DNA of 7,120 bases from an uncultured Odoribacter sp. (GTDB lineage Bacteria; Bacteroidota; Bacteroidia; Bacteroidales; Marinifilaceae), in the NCBI GenBank assembly GCA_947039985.1, contig CAMRAP010000088.1, forward strand, positions 1-7,120, written 5' to 3'. This document shows, piece after piece, positions 1-6,367 of this stretch. Within the stretch, counting starts at the first letter, position 1; each line of letters starts with the position of its first letter. The notes below the pieces were generated by a model that worked only from the letters and a program-made list of their open reading frames with translations, searched no databases and was not told the DNA's origin. A program made the position numbers and the translations under genes.

Positions 1-303
1 GCTCTGATTTGATTCTTTAGGCATTGGTAGATATTCATCTAGGTTGAATGTCATCACATTCTTAAAAGATAAACCTTCTGTTTTATGCATTCTCACCAAC
101 TCTTGGTAAAGTTTGATAGGAGAAGAACCTGTTGCAAGTCCTAAGACACACATTTCATTTTTTGCTGCTTTTGCACGAATTAAATCTGCAATTTCCTGTG
201 CTGCTGCTTTTATTGCTTCAGCAGGATTCTCGTAAATTTGTACAGGAACTTTTTCGAATCTTCCAGCCCCTTCACCTTGTGGGATGTAGTTTTTTGTAAT
301 CAT
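1..303 (-). CDS. nagB: Glucosamine-6-phosphate deaminase, N-terminal part (cut by window edge)
   Basis: The enzyme converts glucosamine 6-phosphate to fructose 6-phosphate and ammonia in the cytoplasm, the step that brings amino sugars into glycolysis. The 101 visible codons start at the ATG at 303-301, the only ATG at the head of this frame; an in-frame stop lies about 11 codons upstream. Visible family marks are the phosphate-binding loop LGLATGSSP (about residues 54-62) and FNLDEY (86-91), whose Asp89 matches the general-base Asp72 of E. coli NagB. About 17 extra residues precede the usual NagB start. This extended N-terminus and the wording of the visible part resemble, from memory, a long Bacteroidota form in which the deaminase is followed by a PIG-L/LmbE-like deacetylase domain; the window ends too early to tell. 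The gene lies downstream of a ROK regulator on the same strand. The deaminase call is firm; the fused form is inference. Confidence 0.9.
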   Translation of the reverse strand, partial: MITKNYIPQGEGAGRFEKVPVQIYENPAEAIKAAAQEIADLIRAKAAKNEMCVLGLATGSSPIKLYQELVRMHKTEGLSFKNVMTFNLDEYLPMPKESNQS

Positions 304-551
304 ATAATTAAGTCTTATTTGTAATCCGATCTCTTAAATCTAGGATAGCAAAATTAAATTTATTAATATATTTATTATTCTAAAATTTCAAATGTATAGT
401 AAAACAAATCAGCACTTTATGTAGACCAAGTATAGTTTCTAAGTCTCTCTTTCTATCCTTTATTCTTCGATACAAATATACTAAAAAATCTCAGCATACT
501 ATAAGTTTGTAAATATTTTAAGAAAGAATAATAAAGAGGTCTATATCTGTT
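304..551. other. AT-rich gap between the ROK gene and nagB
   Basis: These 248 bases are strongly AT-rich and hold no gene I can support. Read on the minus strand they form the 3' flank of the ROK gene and the leader of nagB. I see no convincing intrinsic terminator after the ROK stop, so read-through into nagB is possible. Three exact matches to the Bacteroidota -7 box TAnnTTTG occur on the minus strand (480-473, 396-389, 356-349), but none has a clear TTG/TTTG -33 element at the usual distance, and such matches arise easily in AT-rich DNA. The heptamer GTATAGT occurs at 394-400 and 430-436, and ACTATA, the complement of its TATAGT core, at 498-503; these could be regulator contact sites. Confidence 0.5.
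473..480 (-). promoter_or_regulatory. Candidate -7 box for nagB (TATATTTG)
   Basis: On the minus strand this reads TATATTTG, an exact match to TAnnTTTG, the -7 element used by the primary sigma factor of Bacteroides relatives. Transcription would start near 466 and give a leader of about 160 bases. No good -33 element is visible. Two competing matches, TACATTTG (396-389) and TAATTTTG (356-349), are closer to the gene and would give leaders of about 80 and 40 bases. Which one is used cannot be decided from the sequence. Confidence 0.25.
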
Positions 552-1778
552 TTAATATAGGGAAAAACTACTGTTTGAATCATAGTGTAGATGCTCCATA
601 ACTAAGCTGAGAGTACCTAATATACAAGCATGATCAGACAAAGGACTAATTTTAATTACGCAATGATTTTTCAGTCGTGTAATGGTATACTTGTCAATGG
701 CTTGTTGTATAGCAGGGATGATGATATTGTGTGCAGCTGTAATCTCACCTCCAATTACAATCAATTCTGGATTGAAGAGATGGATGAGGCTGGCTAGTGC
801 TTCTCCTATTTTACTTCCTGCTTTTTGTAGTAGTTCTATGGCAAATATGTCGTCTTTGTTGGCTGCCTTAATAATATCTGTAAATGTGAGTAGTTCTTTC
901 GAGCTAAGCGCAGTGATTTTACCTTTTTCAATGGCAGTTTGTGCTGCTTTTATGATTGCTCTACCGGAGGCTATTGTTTCCAAGCATCCTGTTTTACCGC
1001 AATAGCAAAGTTGCTCTTGGTCTGTGATTCGGATATGACCGAATTCTCCAGCCATTCCTTTGTAGCCATTATATGGACGTGAATTGAGTATCATTCCAAG
1101 TCCAATACATTCATTGACATTGACACATAAGGCATGTTGTGCATCTTTAGCAATTCCAAATGAATGCTCTGCCATTGCCATAATACTAGAGTCGTTGTCC
1201 AGAAATATGGGTATGTTTAGCATGTTTTCAAGGACTGCCCGAATATTGGTGTCTTTAAAGTTCAGGTAGGTGAATGAGTTTCCATCATTATCCAGCAGTC
1301 CGGGGAAAGAAAATCCGGCTACTTTAATTTTAGCTCTTGGTATTTTTAGATCGATAAGACTTTTCTCAATCTTTAGTTTTAAGTCATTTATAAGTACATT
1401 ATTATCTTTCGTTTTCTCTAAAAGCGATGGGAAGATTTGAATCTCTCCAATGATTCTTCGGTGTAGATTAAAAATAGCAATTTTTAAAAGCTCACGTCCC
1501 ATGTCAACTCCCATTATATAGGCAGAGTCGGGGTTTAGAGAAAAGATATGTGGGCGTTTTCCGCCGATAGATAGACCAGGACCTTTGTCTATCACCCAAC
1601 CCTCTTTTATTAGTTCTTCAATGATTTTACTGATGGTTGGGGTGGTCATATTGGTTAGGCGACAAATTTCAGGTTTTGATAATTCACCTGCTCGATAGAG
1701 ATCGCCAATTATATTTTTCTTTTGTTGGTAGCGTTTTTCTTTTAGGCCTGGTAGTGATGTGTTTTTTTCAGTTGGCAT
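552..1778 (-). CDS. ROK-family transcriptional regulator (NagC/XylR-like)
   Basis: A 408-residue cytoplasmic DNA-binding regulator of the ROK family, whose members sense sugars or sugar phosphates. The N-terminus carries a winged helix-turn-helix (about residues 31-62, including SKPEICRLTNMTTPTISKI) followed by the typical GGKRP linker (72-76). The sugar-binding ROK domain follows: a degenerate phosphate loop GVDMGREL (DxG kept, GT lost), DND at 194-196, GEFGHI at 244-249, and the zinc motif CYCGKTGCLE with Cys258, Cys260 and Cys265 plus His248. The degenerate loop with a DNA-binding domain argues for a regulator and not a sugar kinase. I chose the ATG at 1778-1776. The open frame extends 13 codons further to a TTG at 1817, but that start lies inside rlmN; the ATG leaves an 11-base gap after the rlmN stop. 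No Shine-Dalgarno sequence is evident. Co-transcription with rlmN is likely. The following gene, nagB, suggests amino-sugar control, but the ligand and targets are inferred only. Confidence 0.9.
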   Translation of the reverse strand: MPTEKNTSLPGLKEKRYQQKKNIIGDLYRAGELSKPEICRLTNMTTPTISKIIEELIKEGWVIDKGPGLSIGGKRPHIFSLNPDSAYIMGVDMGRELLKIAIFNLHRRIIGEIQIFPSLLEKTKDNNVLINDLKLKIEKSLIDLKIPRAKIKVAGFSFPGLLDNDGNSFTYLNFKDTNIRAVLENMLNIPIFLDNDSSIMAMAEHSFGIAKDAQHALCVNVNECIGLGMILNSRPYNGYKGMAGEFGHIRITDQEQLCYCGKTGCLETIASGRAIIKAAQTAIEKGKITALSSKELLTFTDIIKAANKDDIFAIELLQKAGSKIGEALASLIHLFNPELIVIGGEITAAHNIIIPAIQQAIDKYTITRLKNHCVIKISPLSDHACILGTLSLVMEHLHYDSNSSFSLY

Positions 1779-1789
1779 ATCAGCATTTG

Positions 1790-2827
1790 TTAAATTTTCC
1801 CTGCCAATTGTCCACAAGCAGCGTCTATATCTTTCCCTTTACTACGGCGAACATTGACCACCATATTGCAGCTTTCTAGAAACTGAACAAATTCTTCTCT
1901 ATGGGTTGGTGGGCTGTGAAAGAATCCAGAGTCTTTCACATTATTATACTCTATGATATTGATCTTTACAGGGAATTGGCGACAATAATTAGCTAAAGCC
2001 TTTGCATCATCTAAGCGGTCGTTGACATCCTTCATTAGGAGATATTCAAAGGTTGGTCGTGTGCCTGTTTTTTCAACAAAATACTTTAAACTTTCAGCTA
2101 GATCTTTTAATGGATAAGCATTATTCACGGGCATTAAGGATGTGCGCGTAACATCTTTTGCGGAGTGAAGCGATATGGCTAAATTAAATCGGACATTATC
2201 GTCTGCTAATTGTTCGATTTTATCAGGTATACCTGCGGTAGACACCGTGATTCGATAAGGCGACATGGCTAACTCTTCTGGTGAAGTCAAATGTTCAATA
2301 GCAGCAAGTACATTATCATAATTCAGCAAAGGTTCGCCCATGCCCATAAATACAATATTGGAGAGCGTTTGACCTTGCTCTTCAGCCTCTTTTTTGGCAG
2401 CGATGACTTGTTCAAATATTTCGCCAACACTCAAATTGCGTTTAAATCCTATTTTAGCTGTTGCACAGAATTTACATCCTAGTTTACATCCTACTTGCGA
2501 TGAGACGCAAACGGTAAATTTTTGAATACCAGGGATAAGCACGCTTTCGATTATTTCTCCATCGTGTAATTCCCATGCTGTCTTTTTTGTTCCGTCCGAA
2601 GCAACCTGTACTTGGTGAAGCGTCAGACTGTCGAAATAAAAAGAACTTTCTAGCAGGTCGCGTGTATTTTTAGAGAGATTGGTCATATCATTAAAGTCTG
2701 AAACACCTCTTTGCCAAATCCATTGCCAGATTTGTTTTGCTCGAAAGGCTTTTTTGCCGTTCTCTTTTAAAAATGAACTTATATCTTGTAGGGAAATCTC
2801 CCTGATGTTTTGTTTTGCTGTATTCAT
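1790..2827 (-). CDS. rlmN: 23S rRNA (adenine-2503-C2)/tRNA (A37-C2) methyltransferase RlmN
   Basis: A radical-SAM enzyme that methylates C2 of A2503 in 23S rRNA and of A37 in some tRNAs, acting on ribosome accuracy. With the ATG at 2827 the protein has 345 residues, a normal length. The N-terminal RNA-binding domain (about 1-90) precedes the radical-SAM core with the iron-sulfur motif CKLGCKFC (Cys114, Cys118, Cys121), the SAM-contact segment FMGMGEPLLN (about 160-169), and the C-terminal segment DIDAACGQLAG. Cys338 in that last segment matches the transiently methylated cysteine (Cys355 in E. coli), and Cys107 in VCVSSQVGC matches the resolving cysteine (Cys118 in E. coli), so the catalytic set is complete. 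The frame extends 8 codons upstream to a TTG at 2851, but that would overlap the likely promoter and the added residues do not look like the family. The gene leads a likely two-gene unit with the ROK regulator and diverges from the peptidase gene. Confidence 0.96.
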   Translation of the reverse strand: MNTAKQNIREISLQDISSFLKENGKKAFRAKQIWQWIWQRGVSDFNDMTNLSKNTRDLLESSFYFDSLTLHQVQVASDGTKKTAWELHDGEIIESVLIPGIQKFTVCVSSQVGCKLGCKFCATAKIGFKRNLSVGEIFEQVIAAKKEAEEQGQTLSNIVFMGMGEPLLNYDNVLAAIEHLTSPEELAMSPYRITVSTAGIPDKIEQLADDNVRFNLAISLHSAKDVTRTSLMPVNNAYPLKDLAESLKYFVEKTGTRPTFEYLLMKDVNDRLDDAKALANYCRQFPVKINIIEYNNVKDSGFFHSPPTHREEFVQFLESCNMVVNVRRSKGKDIDAACGQLAGKI

Positions 2828-2848
2828 GGTGGTATTATTTTCGAAATG

Positions 2849-2856
2849 CAAAGATA
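2849..2856 (-). promoter_or_regulatory. Candidate -7 box for rlmN (TATCTTTG)
   Basis: On the minus strand this reads TATCTTTG, an exact match to the Bacteroidota -7 consensus TAnnTTTG, ending 21 bases before the rlmN ATG at 2827. It implies a short leader of roughly 15 bases. A -33 TTG is not evident at the expected distance. The box overlaps the alternative TTG start at 2851, which supports the ATG as the true start. Confidence 0.45.
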
Positions 2857-2918
2857 GGTTTTTATTTATTCATTCGCTATTTCTCATTGATTTGATAGGG
2901 AGATATTTGATTAAGTTG

Positions 2919-2926
2919 TATCTTCG
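2919..2926 (+). promoter_or_regulatory. Candidate -7 box for the peptidase-ilvE unit (TATCTTCG)
   Basis: TATCTTCG differs from the Bacteroidota -7 consensus TAnnTTTG at one position. A TTTG at 2891-2894 lies 24 bases upstream, slightly longer than the usual spacing for a -33 element. Transcription would start near 2932, giving a leader of about 30 bases before the ATG at 2961. The leader includes TAATTT and AAATTA arms (2931-2936 and 2940-2945), which would form only a weak AT hairpin. Confidence 0.4.
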
Positions 2927-2960
2927 CGCTTAATTTTTTAAATTACAATAAAATACGCAA

Positions 2961-5123
2961 ATGAAAAAGTTATTGATTATCGTAATCGCTCTGCTGGCAA
3001 TATCCTCTGTTAGAGCTGACGAAGGAATGTGGTTGTTGTCTAAGCTAAGACAGCAGAATATAGGTAAAATGCAGGAAATGGGATTGAAGTTGACTGCTGA
3101 AGAGATATATGACATAAACAAATCTAGTGTAAAAGATGCTATCGTTGGTTTAGGTCGTTTAGGTGCTCCTTTTCGTCATTTTTGTTCGGCGGAGATTGTT
3201 TCTTCGAAGGGTCTTTTGGTGACAAATCATCACTGTGCTTTTGGTTCAATACAGTCGCATTCATCTGTTGAGCACGACTATTTGAAGGATGGTTTTTGGG
3301 CATACAAATTGGAAGATGAGTTGACCAATCCAGGGATTACGGCTTCAATCTTAGACCGCATGGAAGATGTATCTGAGCGAGTGAATGCCTTGTTGAATGA
3401 TGAGATGAGTGGAAAAGAGAGACGCACTGTTATTGATAGTATTTCTAAGGTGATAGTGAAAGAGGCAGAGAAAGATACAAAGCTGAGTGGACAAGTGCAG
3501 TCGATGTTTGAAGGCAATCAATATTATCTGTTTCTGTACACGATATACAAAGATGTTCGTTTAGTGGGTGCTCCACCTCAAAGTATGGGTAAATTTGGTG
3601 GTGACACTGACAACTGGATGTGGCCTCGTCACACGGCAGACTTTGCTCTGTATCGTATATACGCTGCTCCCGATGGAACGCCTGCGGAGTATGCCAAAGA
3701 GAATGTACCTTTAAAGCCTAAGCACCATTTACCTGTTTCTACGGAAGGGGTAAAAGAGGGTGATTTTGCCATGATTATGGGTTTCCCTGGTTCGACCGAC
3801 CGTTATTTAACGAGCTATGGCTTGGAGAATACGATGGATGCAACGAATGACATTCGTTATAAAGTGCGCACCGTGAAGTTAGATGTGATGCGTGCGGCAA
3901 TGGCAAAAGACCAAAAGACTCGTATTCAATATGCTTCTAAATATGCCGGATGTTCGAATTATTGGAAATACTCGTTTGAGCAAAACAAGGCCTTGAAACA
4001 GTTGAATACAAAGGGTAATAAGGAGATTGTCGAGAAGCAATTTGCAGACTGGGTGAATGCTGATGCTAAACGAAAAGCGGAGTATGGCGATGTATTGTCT
4101 ACGCTTAAAGCGGAGTATGCAAAGATGAAAGCTTATGAAATGACAAGAACTTATTTGTTTGAGGCATTGGGAGGTCCAGAGGCTCATACCTTTGCTTCTC
4201 GTGCTGGTGATTTGATCACAAAACTTTGCGACAAGGAAACCAGTTCGGAGGATAAGGCAAAGTTGAAAAAACAATTGCAGGAGATGGGAGAGAAGTTCTA
4301 TAAAGACTTTAATACCGATGTCGATGCACAACTGTTTGCACAATTGTTTGAGGTGTTTAATGAGAATGTAGCTGTTGAATTACATCCCGAAATAATAGAG
4401 CTGATTAACACGAAATACAAGGGTGATTACGAGGCGTTTGCTTCTGAATTAAAGGCGAAGTCTGTATTCATGAGCGAATCTGCTTTTACTGCTTTCGTAG
4501 AAAAGCCTAGTGCTAAGAAATTAGAAAAGGATTTGGCGTATATCGCTGGAAAGTCATTCTTTGATATGATGAAAACGGTATCTGCTCCAACCAAAGAGAT
4601 TGGTGAGAAATTGGCAAAAGAGAAGCGTTTATTCGTGCGTGGTTTGATGGAAATGAATCCTGCGAAAGCGTGGGGAGCGGATGCTAATTCTACGCTTCGT
4701 TTGACTTATGGCAAGGTGGGCAGCTACGAGCCTAGAGATGCTGTGTTTTATGACTACTATACAACCTTAAGTGGAGTCATTGCAAAAGAGGGTGCTGATG
4801 GTGGTGAATTTGAGATGGATGATAAGCTCAAGGAACTACATGCGAAGAAAGATTTTGCTCCTTATGGTGTTGATGATATCCACGTAAACTTTATCACCGA
4901 TAACGACATCACGGGTGGAAATAGCGGTTCTGCCGTGATTAACGCAAAGGGTCATTTAATCGGTACTGCTTTCGACGGTAATTCAGAAGCGATGTCGGGC
5001 GATATTGATTTTGAAGAAAACTTACAGCGTTGTATCAACTTGGATGCTCGTTATATGTTGTGGATTATAGATAAGCATGCGGGTGCTAAGAACTTAATTA
5101 ATGAGATGACTATCATCAAATAA
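2961..5123 (+). CDS. Secreted S46 dipeptidyl-peptidase, DPP7-like
   Basis: A serine exopeptidase that removes dipeptides from the N-terminus of oligopeptides in the periplasm, making them ready for uptake. Length is 720 residues, as in the family. Residues 1-19 form a signal peptide with probable cleavage after VRA, leaving the typical mature start DEGMW. Catalytic residues are His91 in TNHHC, Asp227 in WPRHTADF and Ser655 in TGGNSGS. Family knowledge of the related DAP BII structure points to Asn218, Trp219, Asn333 and Asp672 as the contacts for the substrate amino terminus; all are present. The stretch between about 300 and 570 matches the helical domain inserted in the protease fold. Residue 673, which is Arg in the acid-specific DPP11 of Porphyromonas gingivalis and Gly in DPP7, is Gly here, favouring a hydrophobic or broad P1 preference. 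Residue 675 is Ser where I recall Trp in many relatives. No Shine-Dalgarno is visible before the ATG. It heads a likely operon with ilvE, 12 bases downstream. Confidence 0.95.
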   Translation: MKKLLIIVIALLAISSVRADEGMWLLSKLRQQNIGKMQEMGLKLTAEEIYDINKSSVKDAIVGLGRLGAPFRHFCSAEIVSSKGLLVTNHHCAFGSIQSHSSVEHDYLKDGFWAYKLEDELTNPGITASILDRMEDVSERVNALLNDEMSGKERRTVIDSISKVIVKEAEKDTKLSGQVQSMFEGNQYYLFLYTIYKDVRLVGAPPQSMGKFGGDTDNWMWPRHTADFALYRIYAAPDGTPAEYAKENVPLKPKHHLPVSTEGVKEGDFAMIMGFPGSTDRYLTSYGLENTMDATNDIRYKVRTVKLDVMRAAMAKDQKTRIQYASKYAGCSNYWKYSFEQNKALKQLNTKGNKEIVEKQFADWVNADAKRKAEYGDVLSTLKAEYAKMKAYEMTRTYLFEALGGPEAHTFASRAGDLITKLCDKETSSEDKAKLKKQLQEMGEKFYKDFNTDVDAQLFAQLFEVFNENVAVELHPEIIELINTKYKGDYEAFASELKAKSVFMSESAFTAFVEKPSAKKLEKDLAYIAGKSFFDMMKTVSAPTKEIGEKLAKEKRLFVRGLMEMNPAKAWGADANSTLRLTYGKVGSYEPRDAVFYDYYTTLSGVIAKEGADGGEFEMDDKLKELHAKKDFAPYGVDDIHVNFITDNDITGGNSGSAVINAKGHLIGTAFDGNSEAMSGDIDFEENLQRCINLDARYMLWIIDKHAGAKNLINEMTIIK

Positions 5124-5128
5124 AAAGC

Positions 5129-5132
5129 AGGA
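5129..5132 (+). promoter_or_regulatory. Weak Shine-Dalgarno-like AGGA before ilvE
   Basis: AGGA lies three bases before the ilvE ATG, inside the 12-base gap after the peptidase stop. The spacing is shorter than ideal and Bacteroidota often do not need such a site, so its role is uncertain. It does support the ATG at 5136 as the start and translation from a shared message. Confidence 0.3.
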
Positions 5133-5135
5133 ACT

Positions 5136-6158
5136 ATGGAAAAGATAGACTGGAGTACATTGTCTTTTGGATATACGAAAACGCATTACAACGTGCGATG
5201 TTACTATAAAGATGGGCAGTGGAGCGCTCTCGAAGTAAGCGATTCTGAGATGTTGAACATCCACATGGGCTCAACGTGTTTGCATTATGGACAAGAGGCT
5301 TTCGAGGGATTGAAGGCGTTTCGTGGGAAAGACGACAAGATTCGCCTTTTCCGTTGCGAGGAGAATGCGCAGCGAATGATCGACACGGCTGATTACATTA
5401 TGATGCAGGCTCCATCCGTTGAATTATTTACGGAGGCTATTGTCAAAGTGGTGGAACTGAATAAAGAGTTTGTACCGCCTTATGAATCGGGCGCGAGTCT
5501 GTATATCCGTCCTTTTTTGATTGGCGTAGGGGCACAGATTGGTGTCTCGCCCGCTAAAGAGTATATGTTTGTTGTGTTTGTGTCGCCGGTTGGTCCTTAC
5601 TTCAAGGAGGGATTCAAGCCAACGAAAGTGATGTTGGAGCCTTATTTCGACCGTGCTGCACCTAATGGAACGGGACATATTAAGGTGGGCGGAAACTATG
5701 CTGCTGGAATGCGTTCTGGTGAAATTGCGCACCAAAAAGGCTACTCAACTGCTATCTTTTTAGATTCTAAGGAGAAGAAATATATCGATGAATGTGGTCC
5801 TGCCAATTTCTTTGGAATCAAGGACGGAACGTATGTCACGCCATTTTCACACACCATCCTACCGTCTATCACCAACAATAGTTTGATGGAGATAGCAAAA
5901 GATATGGGCTTGAAAGTGGAGCGTCGTTTGATTCCTGTCGAAGAGTTGAGCACGTTCGAGGAGGCTGGTGCTTGTGGTACTGCTGCCGTGATAAGTCCCA
6001 TCGGACAGATTGACGACCTGGAGAACAATGTAAGCATCCAGTTTGGTAATCCAGAAGTTGCAGGTGAATGGTGTACAAAATTGTATAACCGCTTGCGAGC
6101 TATCCAATATGGTGATGAGGCTGATAAATTTGGTTGGGTGAAAGTCTTGGAAGATTAG
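5136..6158 (+). CDS. ilvE: Branched-chain amino acid aminotransferase
   Basis: A cytoplasmic PLP enzyme that exchanges amino groups between leucine, isoleucine or valine and 2-oxoglutarate, working as the last step of synthesis or the first step of breakdown. The 340 residues match the long (eukaryotic-like, type II) form of class IV aminotransferases. Visible marks are HYGQEAFEGLKAFRG (about 50-64), Arg80 in the following ENAQRM segment, the PLP-binding Lys183 in GHIKVGGNYAAG, the DECGPANFF segment (218-226) and the substrate and phosphate loop GACGTAAVISPIG (278-290). All key residues look intact. The mitochondrial CxxC redox motif is reduced to one Cys (Cys280, with Ala where the second Cys would be). 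The gene follows the peptidase by 12 bases and is closed by the terminator at 6187-6226, so it is probably transcribed with the peptidase; no separate promoter is evident. Function is firm; direction of flux is not known. Confidence 0.96.
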   Translation: MEKIDWSTLSFGYTKTHYNVRCYYKDGQWSALEVSDSEMLNIHMGSTCLHYGQEAFEGLKAFRGKDDKIRLFRCEENAQRMIDTADYIMMQAPSVELFTEAIVKVVELNKEFVPPYESGASLYIRPFLIGVGAQIGVSPAKEYMFVVFVSPVGPYFKEGFKPTKVMLEPYFDRAAPNGTGHIKVGGNYAAGMRSGEIAHQKGYSTAIFLDSKEKKYIDECGPANFFGIKDGTYVTPFSHTILPSITNNSLMEIAKDMGLKVERRLIPVEELSTFEEAGACGTAAVISPIGQIDDLENNVSIQFGNPEVAGEWCTKLYNRLRAIQYGDEADKFGWVKVLED

Positions 6159-6186
6159 GCCTAGATACAACAATCAAAGAGATATG

Positions 6187-6226
6187 AACACGTTCTGCAA
6201 ACACTACAAGCAGAGCGTGTTTTTTT
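6187..6226 (+). terminator. Intrinsic terminator of the peptidase-ilvE unit
   Basis: The arms AACACGTTCTGC (6187-6198) and GCAGAGCGTGTT (6210-6221) pair over 12 positions with one G-U, around an 11-base loop, and run into seven T residues (6220-6226). It starts 28 bases after the ilvE stop. The opposite strand lacks a T tract after the hairpin, so it should act only on plus-strand transcription. Confidence 0.93.
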
Positions 6227-6367
6227 GTGCGAGCCGCACACGCATAAATATTCTCCACTTTCGCTGACAGTAGCGCAAAGACTAACCATATAAAGTTTGG
6301 TCAAGCTTTTTAAAGCTTTTCGCCGAAGGCATTAATCCACAATCGTGTAATTCACAAGTCCACGCAT
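6227..6367. other. Gap between convergent genes with short inverted repeats
   Basis: These 141 bases separate the ilvE terminator from the end of the efflux gene. They hold a small GC hairpin GTGCG-AGC-CGCAC (6227-6239), directly after the terminator T tract, and an AAGCTTT-TT-AAAGCTT inverted repeat (6303-6318). Neither is followed by a T tract on the minus strand, so I cannot assign a convincing terminator for the efflux gene. No gene is seen. Confidence 0.4.

Noticed and set aside
461..530. Inverted TATTCTT and AAGAATA arms in the ROK-nagB gap, considered as a terminator or operator
   Set aside because: The arms are only 7 bases and lie 56 bases apart in AT-rich DNA with no T tract in the right place; chance is the likelier explanation.
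682..1269. Plus-strand open frames of 107 and 61 codons within the ROK gene
   Set aside because: They are antisense to a well-supported ROK coding sequence and have no recognisable content.
2931..2945. TAATTT-TTT-AAATTA hairpin in the peptidase leader, considered as a regulatory element
   Set aside because: It has pure A-T arms of six bases and little stability, as expected by chance in this composition.
3879..4343. A 154-codon minus-strand open frame inside the peptidase gene
   Set aside because: It lies fully antisense to a clear S46 coding region, has no recognisable domain or promoter and is rich in Cys, Leu and Phe as expected of a shadow frame.
5424..6173. Several minus-strand open frames of 69-104 codons inside ilvE
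   Set aside because: All are antisense to an intact aminotransferase, overlap one another and show no family motif.
6184..6267. Short plus-strand frame of 27 codons starting with ATG after ilvE
   Set aside because: It is made up largely of the terminator hairpin and T tract and has no ribosome-binding site or homology that I recognise.
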